Positions 27,617 to 35,915 of a stretch of 64,000 nucleotides of DNA are shown here, in pieces; the first letter of the stretch is position 1; the number at the start of each line of letters is the position of its first letter. Position numbers and translations under genes: made by a program. Under the pieces are notes generated by a model, which did not search any database, was not told the DNA's origin, and worked only from the letters and a program-made list of their open reading frames with translations. Origin of the DNA: Paenibacillus allorhizosphaerae (GTDB lineage: Bacteria; Bacillota; Bacilli; Paenibacillales; NBRC-103111); NCBI RefSeq assembly GCF_910594985.1, contig NZ_CAJVCE010000013.1:124001-188000 (forward strand), in the 5' to 3' direction.

Positions 27617-27628
27617 GTATGTGAGCAA

Positions 27629-28462
27629 ATGAAGACTTCAGCAATATCCAACACTACCCGTATCGTGTTTGCCGTCATCATTACTGCGATTATGTTTTTC
27701 CCGATTTATTGGATGATTATTACCGCTTTCAAAACGCCTGCGGAATTGCGGCTTGCCATTCCGACGTTTTGGCCGGAACGGTTCCACTGGGACAACTTTG
27801 CCAACGCATTCAAAACGATTCCTTTCTACACGTTTACCGTAAATACGGTCATTCAAACCGTCGGTATCGTCGTGCTGCAAATTAACATAGGCATCATGGC
27901 CGCATATGCTTTTGCAAAAGGTTCCTTCGTGGGACGCGAAAAACTGTTTGTTCTCGTTCTTGCGGCATTGATCGTTCCGGAGCAAGTCATTTTCGTTCCG
28001 ATTTATGTTATGCTGTCCAAACTTGGATGGATCAACACGTACTATGCGCTCATTGTTCCACACGCGGCATCCGCTTATGGCATATTCCTTCTGCGGCAAA
28101 CGTTCCGTTCGATCAATAATGACGTGATCGAGGCGGCGAAAGTAGACGGTGCCAACAAGCTGCAAGTGCTGTATCGGATTTTGGCGCCAATGGCATTCCC
28201 GACCATCGCTACATTGACCGTCATCAGCTTCATTTCCAGCTGGAACTCGTACTTCTGGCCGCTGATCATGACAAACTCAGATAAAATGCGCGTACTGACG
28301 GTAGGGATCGCAATGATGCGCGACTCCATCGCCGGTAACGAAGCGCTCACGATGCATTTGCTGATGTCCGCGAGCATTCTGGTTATTTTTCCGATCGTCA
28401 TCGTATTTATTTTTGCGCAAAAATATATTGTCGCTGCTATGGCAAACTCGACGTTTAAGTGA
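27629..28462 (+). CDS. ABC transporter permease (UgpE-like)
   Basis: 277 residues, six helices, ending in a short basic tail. The EAA loop is VIEAAKVDGANKLQVLYRILAPMAFP. WP-E-F-W-NF (FWPERFHWDNFANAF) near residue 50 is common in MalG/UgpE-type subunits. It starts 12 bases after the first permease and ends before a terminator. Confidence 0.9.
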   Translation: MKTSAISNTTRIVFAVIITAIMFFPIYWMIITAFKTPAELRLAIPTFWPERFHWDNFANAFKTIPFYTFTVNTVIQTVGIVVLQINIGIMAAYAFAKGSFVGREKLFVLVLAALIVPEQVIFVPIYVMLSKLGWINTYYALIVPHAASAYGIFLLRQTFRSINNDVIEAAKVDGANKLQVLYRILAPMAFPTIATLTVISFISSWNSYFWPLIMTNSDKMRVLTVGIAMMRDSIAGNEALTMHLLMSASILVIFPIVIVFIFAQKYIVAAMANSTFK

Positions 28463-28473
28463 GACAATTATGG

Positions 28474-28503
28474 AAGACCGGTTTGTTACGAGCCGGTCTT
28501 TTC
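28474..28503 (+). terminator. Terminator after the transporter genes
   Basis: AAGACCGG (28474-28481) pairs with CCGGTCTT (28493-28500), followed by TTTC. The short T-run may allow partial read-through into the phosphodiesterase genes. Confidence 0.7.
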
Positions 28504-28549
28504 ATGATGATAAATCATATGATTTTAAAAACAAAGGCTCAGGAGAGGA

Positions 28550-29305
28550 ATGATCTTCACAATGGCAACGAATCAACCATTAGTTATCGCTCACCGGGGG
28601 GCAAAAGGGGAAGCGCCTGAAAATACGCTTGCCGCGTTTCGTCTCGGACTCGAACAAGGCTGCGACGCCATCGAGCTCGATATTCACCTGTCCAAAGACG
28701 GGGAAATCATCGTGATTCACGACGCGACCATGGACAGAACCTCCGACATGAAGGGAACCGTCAACAAGCTGACATTGGCCGAAATCAAACAAGTCGACGC
28801 CGGCAAATGGTTTGACGAGAAATATGCAGGCGAACAAGTGCCGACGCTGGAAGAAGTATTCGACCTCGTTCCCGATAACATTATGATCAATGTGGAAATC
28901 AAAGGCTCGTACAACCGTCAGCTCGAGCTCGCGCTGGCCGATTTGATGAAAAGAAAAAACCGGGTACATAACGTCGTCATTTCTTCCTTTGATCATAAAT
29001 GCCTGGTTTTCATGAAGCTTTTGCTGCCTGATGTAAGAATCGGACTTCTGTATGATTGCAATGTCGGACGTCACTCGCTATTAGCGGCAACGACGGGCGT
29101 ACCGGTATTCTCGCTGCACCCGAATGCCAAGCGGATCGACAAAGAAGACGTGCGTGACGCCGTTGAGCAAGGGCTACAGGTTTATGCATACACCATTAAC
29201 GACGCTGCGAAAATGGCGCAAGCCATCGATGCGGGAATTTCCGGCATTATTACCGATTTCCCGGGAAGATTGCGTGAGCTGCTTCAGAAAGGTTCGGTGG
29301 AGTAA
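28550..29305 (+). CDS. Glycerophosphodiester phosphodiesterase
   Basis: 251 residues, no signal peptide, so cytoplasmic. Splits glycerophosphodiesters into glycerol-3-phosphate and an alcohol. Catalytic residues are visible: H15-R16 in HRGAKGEAPENT, E42 and D44 in AIELDIHLSKDG, and H57 in IVIHD. The ATG at 28550 is four bases after AGGAGAGG; an ATG at 28562 is too far from it. The transporter just upstream would import the substrate intact. Confidence 0.93.
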   Translation: MIFTMATNQPLVIAHRGAKGEAPENTLAAFRLGLEQGCDAIELDIHLSKDGEIIVIHDATMDRTSDMKGTVNKLTLAEIKQVDAGKWFDEKYAGEQVPTLEEVFDLVPDNIMINVEIKGSYNRQLELALADLMKRKNRVHNVVISSFDHKCLVFMKLLLPDVRIGLLYDCNVGRHSLLAATTGVPVFSLHPNAKRIDKEDVRDAVEQGLQVYAYTINDAAKMAQAIDAGISGIITDFPGRLRELLQKGSVE

Positions 29306-29310
29306 GAGGA

Positions 29311-30438
29311 ATGAAACGTTCTGCGATTTTGCTGTCACTGATTTGCTCGGTTAGTTTTGCTGTTTCTGGTTGCCAGAAGCCGCCGGCCGCCACGCCGCCC
29401 GCAGCATCGCCATCGACTCAAGCCGGATCTTCCGCGCAGGCGGAATCGAAAGACAAACCGGTCACGCCAGCGAATGGCATCACGCAGGAGGAAGCCGGAA
29501 TCAAGCTTCGCGTGGATATGCCGGAAATCAAGCCTTTCCTAGAGAAAGCGAAGCAAGGGCCGATTGTACCGGCATTGAAACAAAACGCGGTTCCGCAAGG
29601 TCTCGCTTATTTGGAAGATAAAAGGTGGGTTCTTGTATCTTCTTATAGAGAAGACGGGAAAACCAGCGTAATCTCTGTCATCGACGCCGCTTCCGGCAAG
29701 ATGGTCAAGGCGCTGGAACTTTACAAAAACGAAACCACGCCCTATACTGGTCATGCAGGCGGAATCTCGGCCAGCAAGAAGCATGTCTGGATTTCATCGG
29801 ACAAGCAAGTGTATTACGTCGACATCGACGACATCGTAAAAGCGGAGAGCGGCGGCAAAGTCGCGTTCAAGGGTTCGGTGAAAAGCGATACCCGCGCATC
29901 GTTTAACGGCTATGCGGACGGTGTGCTCTGGATCGGCGAGTTCGCTCACGGCTCCGACTATCCTACGGATAAGTCGCATTATATGAACAATAGGGAAGAC
30001 AAAGAGCATAAAGCTTGGATCGAAGGGTACAAGCTGAATCCGGAAACGGACTTGCCGGTCATACCTTCGGATCAAGGACAGCCGGCGCCGGACTACATTT
30101 TGTCGATTCCGGATCGGGTCCAAGGGATGTATATGATGAAAGACCATATTTGGCTCAGCCAGTCATACGGCAGAAACAATGCCAGCACGCTGTTCCGTTT
30201 CAAGCAAAGCCTGGCGGAAGCGCCGCACGCGAAAGCAAATGTAGGCAATAAAGAAGTTCCGGTCTGGTTCTTGGATAAGAAAAACCAGAAAGATTCGATG
30301 GAGCTTCCTCCGATGTCCGAGGGCTTGTATGAGCTAAACGGTGAAATTCACATTTTATTTGAATCCGGCGCGACCAAGTATAAAACATCTTCCAGCTATG
30401 CGCTTGACCGGATTCAAATTTTACCGTGGAGCGAGTAA
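29311..30438 (+). CDS. Lipoprotein of unknown function, probably beta-propeller
   Basis: 375 residues. The signal ends AVSGCQ (lipobox), followed by a Pro/Ala/Ser-rich linker of about 40 residues. The rest has repeated strands such as GLAYLEDKRWVLVSSYRED, GGISASKKHVWISSDKQVYYVDI, YADGVLWIGEFAHG and MMKDHIWLSQSYGRN, suggesting a propeller fold. It starts five bases after the phosphodiesterase stop, so it is translated from the same message and sits between two phosphodiesterases. It may bind or process an extracellular glycerophosphodiester or teichoic-acid fragment; that is inference. Confidence 0.75.
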   Translation: MKRSAILLSLICSVSFAVSGCQKPPAATPPAASPSTQAGSSAQAESKDKPVTPANGITQEEAGIKLRVDMPEIKPFLEKAKQGPIVPALKQNAVPQGLAYLEDKRWVLVSSYREDGKTSVISVIDAASGKMVKALELYKNETTPYTGHAGGISASKKHVWISSDKQVYYVDIDDIVKAESGGKVAFKGSVKSDTRASFNGYADGVLWIGEFAHGSDYPTDKSHYMNNREDKEHKAWIEGYKLNPETDLPVIPSDQGQPAPDYILSIPDRVQGMYMMKDHIWLSQSYGRNNASTLFRFKQSLAEAPHAKANVGNKEVPVWFLDKKNQKDSMELPPMSEGLYELNGEIHILFESGATKYKTSSSYALDRIQILPWSE

Positions 30439-30528
30439 CGGAACAGATTCGAAGCTGCGCAGCATGACGAAAATGATGCAAAGGGAAGAGATTTTCTGAT
30501 CTGACCATTTTGAAGGAGGACGACGGCC

Positions 30529-31236
30529 ATGATCCCAGGATTGGCGCATCGAGGTTATCCGAAGAAATATCCGGAAAATACTTTATCTTCTTTTCAAGCT
30601 GCATTGGACTTATCGTACAGCATATTGGAGCTTGATGTGCAGCTGACGAAGGACGGCGTTCCCGTCGTGATTCACGACACTACAGTGAATCGGACAACGA
30701 ACGGCAAAGGCAAGGTCATCGATTATTTGTTCGAGGATTTGCGCAAATTGGATGCAGGCGGCGGCCAGCCGATCCCGACGCTGGAAGAAATATTGAAGCT
30801 GGCCAAAGGAAAGGCCAAAGTCGATATTGAGCTCAAACAGAGCGGCAATCTGTATCCGGGGCTGGAAGCGAAAGTGCTCGAAGTCGTTCGCGATTGCGGT
30901 ATGATGGATCAAATCTTCGTCACGTCGTTTGACCATTACGCGATTATGAAAATGCGGGAGCTCAGCAGCGAGGTCGATTTGGGTCTTGTCATCTACGGGG
31001 CGACGCCTTCCGTATTCCCGCTTGCGGAGCAAATCCGCGCTCGCTACGTATCGGTGAAATACATTTACTTGAACGAAGATTTCATTCGACGGTGTGAGGA
31101 GCAAGACATTCAAATCATCGCTTGGACGATCGACGACGAACAAGAGATGAGCGACCTTCGCAGCCGTTACCCGAACATATGGGTGTGCACAAACGAGCTG
31201 GAAAAGTGGAAGCGGTGCGTCGAGCTTCATGCTTAA
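30529..31236 (+). CDS. Second glycerophosphodiester phosphodiesterase
   Basis: 235 residues, cytoplasmic. Catalytic residues H7-R8 (HRGYPKKYPENT), E34 and D36 (ILELDVQLTKDG) and H49 (VVIHD) are present. It is clearly a paralog of the enzyme at 28550, with WTIDDEQEMSDL in place of YTINDAAKMAQAI near the end. The GGAGG site is ideal. Two enzymes in one locus suggest different head-groups. Confidence 0.92.
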   Translation: MIPGLAHRGYPKKYPENTLSSFQAALDLSYSILELDVQLTKDGVPVVIHDTTVNRTTNGKGKVIDYLFEDLRKLDAGGGQPIPTLEEILKLAKGKAKVDIELKQSGNLYPGLEAKVLEVVRDCGMMDQIFVTSFDHYAIMKMRELSSEVDLGLVIYGATPSVFPLAEQIRARYVSVKYIYLNEDFIRRCEEQDIQIIAWTIDDEQEMSDLRSRYPNIWVCTNELEKWKRCVELHA

Positions 31237-31282
31237 ATGACCGAATAGCGTCATATCGGCAACATAGAATAAAACACAACCA

Positions 31283-31340
31283 AAAAGACGTGTCCGGAAC
31301 GGCTGATCGATCAGCTCGCCCGGACACGTCTTTTGTTTTG
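31283..31340. terminator. Bidirectional terminator closing the glycerol-phosphate cluster
   Basis: AAAAGACGTGTCCGG (31283-31297) pairs perfectly with CCGGACACGTCTTTT (31320-31334); inside is another hairpin, GGCTGATC/GATCAGCT. Confidence 0.92.
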
Positions 31341-31440
31341 TATCGCAAGATGCGCTGTTCATACCTACAATGTGCGGTACGGGCGCGGAAGGCTTTACCC
31401 GTTGTTCGTTAGTTAACGTTGACCGCGTGCTGTAAAGCCT

Positions 31441-32697
31441 TTACAGCTTGAATACGCTCATCGACTGCTGCAGCTGCGTCACCAGCTTGGTCATTTCCTC
31501 CGATTGGGCGACTATCGCCTGCACGGCGGCAATTTGCTCATTCATCGAAGCGGATACTTCCTGCGTGCCGGCCGCCGATTGCTGGGTTATCGCCGATATG
31601 CTTTCCATCGTGCCGGAAATTTGCTGCGCGCTGGCCAGCATTTGTTCGCTCTCTTCAGCGAACACGGCGATCCGCTCGGAAATAAATTTCACGCTGCTTA
31701 CAATTTCCGCAAAGACGCTTTCCGTTTCTGCAATCAGCTTCGTCTGCTCCTGCACGATCTGCTCGTTTTCCGCCATCGAGGCCAGCGACTGAATAATGCC
31801 CTGCTCGATCGTCTTGACGAGTTGGAACACTTCTTTGGTGGAACTCGTCGATTCTTCGGCAAGCTTGCGCACTTCCTGCGCGACTACCGCGAAGCCTTTG
31901 CCGTGTTCGCCGGCGCGGGCGGCTTCGATGGAAGCGTTCAGCGACAGCAGATTCGTCTGTTCGGCGATATCGGAAATCGTATGGGTAATTTTCGATATGC
32001 CGTTTGCTTGCTGAGCGAGCAAGTCGATCGTCTGCGACACGTTAGCCGTCGCTTCGACGTTTCTGCGCATTCCGTTTCCTTGCGCCTCGACGGATTGCAG
32101 TCCTTTCTCGACGAGGTCGATCATTTTGCCGGAAGCAGAATTCATCTCGCGTGTGGCGCTCGTATAAGTGCTGACCATCTGCTCGATATGTTTGGTAGCG
32201 ACGGAGACGCCGCCGATTTCCTCCGATATTTGGCCGGCGCCGGAAGCTAGCTCATTCGAGGCAATGGCGACCTCTTCCATGACGGATTTCATTTTCTCGT
32301 TTTTGTAAAAAATATCGCGGCTCGATTCGAACACATGCTTCGAGGTGATGCCCGTATTTTGCAGCAGCTCGCGCAGCTTCTCGGTCATTTTGTTAAACGC
32401 CGCGGACAGCTCGCCAAGCGCATCATCCGATTGCGCCACCAGCTTCTGCGAGAAATCGCCTTTGGAAATGTTTAGTGCCGCGCGGGTCATATCCGCGATC
32501 GGTTCTGTAAGCGTTCTCTCGAGCCAGCGGAAAAATAGGACGCTCAGCGCTGCGAGAATAACGAATAACGTGATGCCGATGGCTGCATAATCGGTTTGCA
32601 AAGCGAAGACGAGCAGCGCGATGGAGTAGACGGCGACAACGACATAGCAAGCCGCCTGCAGCTTCCTCTTGAATGAGAGACCGTAGAACCGGTTCAT
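31441..32697 (-). CDS. Methyl-accepting chemotaxis protein without an extracellular sensor domain
   Basis: 418 residues. Two helices (about residues 13-33 and 38-58) are separated by only a few residues, so nothing sizeable lies outside. A HAMP-like linker ([15 protein letters not shown]) and a full cytoplasmic signalling domain follow, with the hairpin tip [43 protein letters not shown]. It probably senses something in or near the membrane, or inside the cell. ATG 32697 follows GAAGGGG. An inverted repeat CTGTAAAG/CTTTACAG overlaps the stop. Confidence 0.93.
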   Translation of the reverse strand: MNRFYGLSFKRKLQAACYVVVAVYSIALLVFALQTDYAAIGITLFVILAALSVLFFRWLERTLTEPIADMTRAALNISKGDFSQKLVAQSDDALGELSAAFNKMTEKLRELLQNTGITSKHVFESSRDIFYKNEKMKSVMEEVAIASNELASGAGQISEEIGGVSVATKHIEQMVSTYTSATREMNSASGKMIDLVEKGLQSVEAQGNGMRRNVEATANVSQTIDLLAQQANGISKITHTISDIAEQTNLLSLNASIEAARAGEHGKGFAVVAQEVRKLAEESTSSTKEVFQLVKTIEQGIIQSLASMAENEQIVQEQTKLIAETESVFAEIVSSVKFISERIAVFAEESEQMLASAQQISGTMESISAITQQSAAGTQEVSASMNEQIAAVQAIVAQSEEMTKLVTQLQQSMSVFKL

Positions 32698-33127
32698 TAT
32701 AACGACCCCTTCGACAAATAGTAGTAAATAATTCGCAGATTCGTTCAACGAATTTGGGTAAATTATACCATTGATACAGGAGATGGTCTATCCCTTTTAT
32801 CAAAAAGCAGATCGCCAAATGACCCATCTTATCTTTCCTATCCACGTGGGCGAGGTATGGTTTTCCGCTCGCAATAACGCGTTTCCGCGAGGTGTGAGGC
32901 TTGCTGCAAACGAGACCGCCGGTAATACCGAATACATGTGATTGAACGGAATATGGAGTATAGTGACTTGTAATAGTGCTTATGGATTCGACAAATGATG
33001 GATTATCGTGTATTTTTTTACAAAAATTTGATATTTTCTGTTGAAAGTTTACTGTCATTTGAATATAATAGGACTACAGAACTAAATTACATAATATTAC
33101 ATTAAATGAAAAGAAAGGAGGTATTGT
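32698..33127. promoter_or_regulatory. Divergent intergenic region with a SigA promoter
   Basis: TTGAAA (33041-33046), 17 bases and TATAAT (33064-33069) form a good promoter for the gene at 33128. I see no gene in 32698-33040 on either strand. Confidence 0.7.
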
Positions 33128-33511
33128 GTGGTTCTTGATCAAGTGCCATTAGCCAGACAGCTAGAGCTTGTGTTTTCACAGCTCAAGGACGAGCTTACAC
33201 AATTAACATCGGGCACCGTATTTGTACAGATCCGTAACAATGTGATTGGAAAATTCGGTGTCCGGCATTTTCCGCTCGAAAGCAAAGGTATGGAGTGGAA
33301 GAAGGTAGAGAAGGGGTTAACGGAAACGCACCAGTCTTCATTCCGTCAAACGGCGCTCGAAGCGTTAAAGCTAAAGCATTGGACGCATGGAGAGATTCAA
33401 TTCGAATTTGCCATGCGGCAAAATACATTGTGCACGAGCGTAACGTTCGAATCGAATTACAATATGGCCAGCCTGTTTCAAGACAGCGGGAAGTATCGGC
33501 TTGATTATTAA
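33128..33511 (+). CDS. Conserved-looking protein of unknown function
   Basis: 127 residues, soluble, not recognised. GTG start with a textbook AAAGGAGGT site and a strong promoter, so it is surely expressed. Predicted as mixed alpha/beta: an N-terminal helix (LARQLELVFSQLKDELTQL), a strand TVFVQIRNNVIGKFGVRHF, then HWTHGEIQFEFAMRQNTLCTSVTFES. One cysteine. Followed by a terminator, so monocistronic. Confidence 0.75.
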   Translation: MVLDQVPLARQLELVFSQLKDELTQLTSGTVFVQIRNNVIGKFGVRHFPLESKGMEWKKVEKGLTETHQSSFRQTALEALKLKHWTHGEIQFEFAMRQNTLCTSVTFESNYNMASLFQDSGKYRLDY

Positions 33512-33581
33512 TACTTTTTTACTGCCATTATTCTTATTCTTTTTTATCGTTTATTCGTTCTTAATATAAAACAGGTCAGGG

Positions 33582-33618
33582 AAGCTTTCGGTGATCCGGA
33601 AGCTTTTCTTGTCTTTTT
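33582..33618 (+). terminator. Terminator after the gene at 33128
   Basis: AAGCTTTCGG pairs with CCGGAAGCTT (one G-U) around a TGAT loop, followed by a T-rich tract. Confidence 0.75.
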
Positions 33619-33659
33619 CCGGTATAATGTGATGAAGCCGTGCAGGGTATAGACAATAA

Positions 33660-33693
33660 AATAGGATAGGTGACCCTTGAAAGAGCCACCTAT
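33660..33693 (-). terminator. Terminator after the SASP gene
   Basis: Read leftward, ATAGGTG pairs with CACCTAT, with a T-rich stretch after it. Confidence 0.55.
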
Positions 33694-33718
33694 ATCATAA
33701 GTATTCGAGGGTGAATCA

Positions 33719-33946
33719 TTATCTTGTGAATTTGCCTGCCAATTGTTGCTCGGCGATTTGAACCAGACGGCGGGTAATGTTACCCCCGATTGCTCCAGCA
33801 TCGCGAGTCGCCATGAAGCCCATGTAGCCGTCTTGAGGAATTTGGATACCCAGCTCTTGAGCTACTTCATACTTCAACTGGTCCAAAGCTGCGTTAGCTT
33901 GTGGAACAACCAGTTGGTTGCTGCTGCGGGATTGTCCTGCTGCCAT
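33719..33946 (-). CDS. Alpha/beta-type small acid-soluble spore protein
   Basis: 75 residues. Coats and protects spore DNA. Both signature regions are present: the GPR protease site (LKYEVAQELGI) and GYMGFMATRDAGAIGGNITRRLVQIAEQQL. The ATG at 33946 follows GGAGGTGATATCA. The SigG-like -10 upstream fits forespore expression. Confidence 0.97.
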   Translation of the reverse strand: MAAGQSRSSNQLVVPQANAALDQLKYEVAQELGIQIPQDGYMGFMATRDAGAIGGNITRRLVQIAEQQLAGKFTR

Positions 33947-33970
33947 TGATATCACCTCCGTTTCATTAGG

Positions 33971-33997
33971 TAGTATGTACCAAAGCCGACTTTATAC
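33971..33997 (-). promoter_or_regulatory. Candidate SigG promoter of the SASP gene
   Basis: On the minus strand CATACTA (33977-33971) matches the SigG -10; GTATA lies 15 bases upstream as a possible -35 (a little closer than usual). Confidence 0.5.
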
Positions 33998-34046
33998 GCG
34001 AAAAAAAATTGGTAATTGTGTCCAATGTTTATAAGGGGGATTTCGA

Positions 34047-34556
34047 GTGACTTTTGTGCTGACTTGCAAAGGATGGTCGTTCGACGCCGATTTGCAAATT
34101 ATACATGCCGACGTCTATATGGAAGCCGAGGGCGAGATTGTCATCGATGAACCGTTATGCGTCGATGTGGGCTTGCCAGCGCTGCTGCTCAGCGCCAAAG
34201 AGAACGTCACGCCGGATCGGTGGGCAAACGCGAACGAGTGGCATCGGATGCCTTTTTTCGTATGCGGCTGCGGCGATCCGGAGTGCAGGGGCTATTCTTT
34301 TATCGTGAAGCATCAAGCGGGTGGGGAGCGAATCGAGCTGGTGGAAGTGGAAGAGAAGCCGTCTCAGCCCTCTCGGGAACTCGGTCGGTATACGGTAGCT
34401 TTCGATGAATACGTGTCCCAGGTCGAGGCGGTAGGGAGAGCGTTTCTCGATTTTGTGCAGCCGTTAGCCTATAAGCCTTATTATCAACATACGGTAGAGA
34501 CCGTGAAACGGCTGCTCGGGGAGCTGGAGGCTGCACGGCGGTTCGAACGGAACTAG
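34047..34556 (+). CDS. Protein of unknown function with a CxCxxxxC motif
   Basis: 169 residues, soluble. The middle holds FFVCGCGDPECRGYSF, three cysteines that could bind zinc. The N-terminus is strand-rich (LTCKGWSFDADLQIIHADVYMEAEG), and the C-terminus has two helices. GTG start after AAGGGGGA. Family not recognised; a terminator follows. Confidence 0.75.
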   Translation: MTFVLTCKGWSFDADLQIIHADVYMEAEGEIVIDEPLCVDVGLPALLLSAKENVTPDRWANANEWHRMPFFVCGCGDPECRGYSFIVKHQAGGERIELVEVEEKPSQPSRELGRYTVAFDEYVSQVEAVGRAFLDFVQPLAYKPYYQHTVETVKRLLGELEAARRFERN

Positions 34557-34635
34557 GTTCCGCACCTTCTGACAGAGCATGCTGTTGTCCATGTTGGGGG
34601 TTCGGCCGGGTAGTACGCCGAACGGCAACCAACAG

Positions 34636-34684
34636 AAAAAGGAGCGCCTCGAACCACGACGGTGGCAAGAAGCGCTCCTTTTTC
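34636..34684. terminator. Bidirectional terminator
   Basis: AAAAAGGAGCGC (34636-34647) pairs with GCGCTCCTTTTT (34672-34683), between converging genes. Confidence 0.9.
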
Positions 34685-34740
34685 GTTCATCCGATCAAAT
34701 CCGTGCGGGAAAACCGTAAGTATGACGGAGGTGCACGGCT

Positions 34741-35541
34741 TTAGTCCGCATAGCTCTTCGCACGCTCAGCCATCCAGAGGCAGACGTCCCATAGATCGGA
34801 CACCGGCTGCTTCGTAAACGGCAGCGTGTGCATATACCCCGGAGGCCCGAACTCCGGCGTCAACGTGAGCGCTTGCTGCCCTGCAGCGCTGCGGACTTTC
34901 ACGATTTCTTTCCACCACGCTTCGTGAACGCTCAGCTCTTTGGCATATTCCGGCGCGGCCGGATGCGGCACCTGCGGGCCTTCCGCGTAACCGACGCGGG
35001 CATGAATATGGTAAGCTCGTTCGAACGCGAGCTTCAGGTTATCCTGCTGATCGGGCAGCAGCGATTCGCATACGCAGCACCAATGGCTGAAATCGGCCGT
35101 TATTTTCAGCTCGGGAAAATCTTTGAGCAGCGCAGCGGTGCTCCATGGCGTGAACATCGCGCGTCCCCGGTGCGTTTCGTGCGCGACCGGGATGCCGATC
35201 GCCCGCTCGACCGCCAGCGCTTTGTCAAAGAACTGCCGCTGCGCCTCGTACGGCATCGAATCTTTGGCGCTGTGGGAATTGATCAGCACCGGCTTGAAGC
35301 GGGCGGCGGCTTCCGCCTGCGCTTCAAACGAAGCGGCGTGATCGTCGCCTCGCGTATACACCATGGCGATATAGCTGAAATTGTATTGCGCGAGCAGCTC
35401 TTGAAAGCGGGAAGCATCTTCCTTTGCAGGCACACCCGTTTCTATGCCTTGATAGCAGCCGGCGGCCGCGATTTTGGCAAATTGCTCTTCCAGCGTCCCG
35501 TTCATTCCCCATAGCGCTTTGTATAATGTGATCTGCGACAA
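34741..35541 (-). CDS. Sugar phosphate isomerase/epimerase family TIM-barrel protein
   Basis: 266 residues. Has the xylose-isomerase-like pattern: EEQFAKIAAAGCYQGIE near the start, VLINSHSAKDS, PVAHETHRGRAMF, ADFSHWCCVCESL, HIHARVGY and LTPEFGPPGYM, with Glu, Asp and His metal ligands in order. Substrate unknown; relatives act on inositols and sugars. GTG 35550 is possible, but GAGGTGA is correctly spaced for the TTG at 35541. Confidence 0.85.
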   Translation of the reverse strand: MSQITLYKALWGMNGTLEEQFAKIAAAGCYQGIETGVPAKEDASRFQELLAQYNFSYIAMVYTRGDDHAASFEAQAEAAARFKPVLINSHSAKDSMPYEAQRQFFDKALAVERAIGIPVAHETHRGRAMFTPWSTAALLKDFPELKITADFSHWCCVCESLLPDQQDNLKLAFERAYHIHARVGYAEGPQVPHPAAPEYAKELSVHEAWWKEIVKVRSAAGQQALTLTPEFGPPGYMHTLPFTKQPVSDLWDVCLWMAERAKSYAD

Positions 35542-35915
35542 CCCATTCACCTCATTCTTAGCATTTGTGCGAATTAAACATTAGCAGCTCCGGAAATCGT
35601 CTTTCCCAAGCCGTCCTATTCCATTATTATCGAAAACAGGGAAAATCTCCAGTAAAAACGATGCGAAAAAGGAGTTAAATCCGGCATAACGGGAAGTTAA
35701 AAGCCGTGCATGATGCCTCGCTGCGCCTTTTGGCAAGCGCTTTCTTGGCGGTGGCGGCGAATAAGTTAAAATTGAACGATAGCTTATCATGCCGTCGTGT
35801 CCGATAATCGGGTTGTAAACTTCACAAAACCAAAAAGCCAAACGTGAAAGCGGATACACCTCAGTCAAGTGAAGTGGCAAACGTTCAGTAGAACAGAAGG
35901 AGGTCGGCTTTAAAG
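35542..35915 (+). promoter_or_regulatory. Control region of the tandem lplA genes with three GTTAAA motifs and a cre-like site
   Basis: No gene seen. Motif copies are at 35672 (GAGTTAAATCCGGCATAA), 35694 (AAGTTAAAAGCCG) and 35763 (AAGTTAAAATTGAACGATAG). GGCAAGCGCTTTCT (35732-35745) resembles a CcpA site. The same motif occurs before the GH105 gene and before lplB. Confidence 0.5.
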
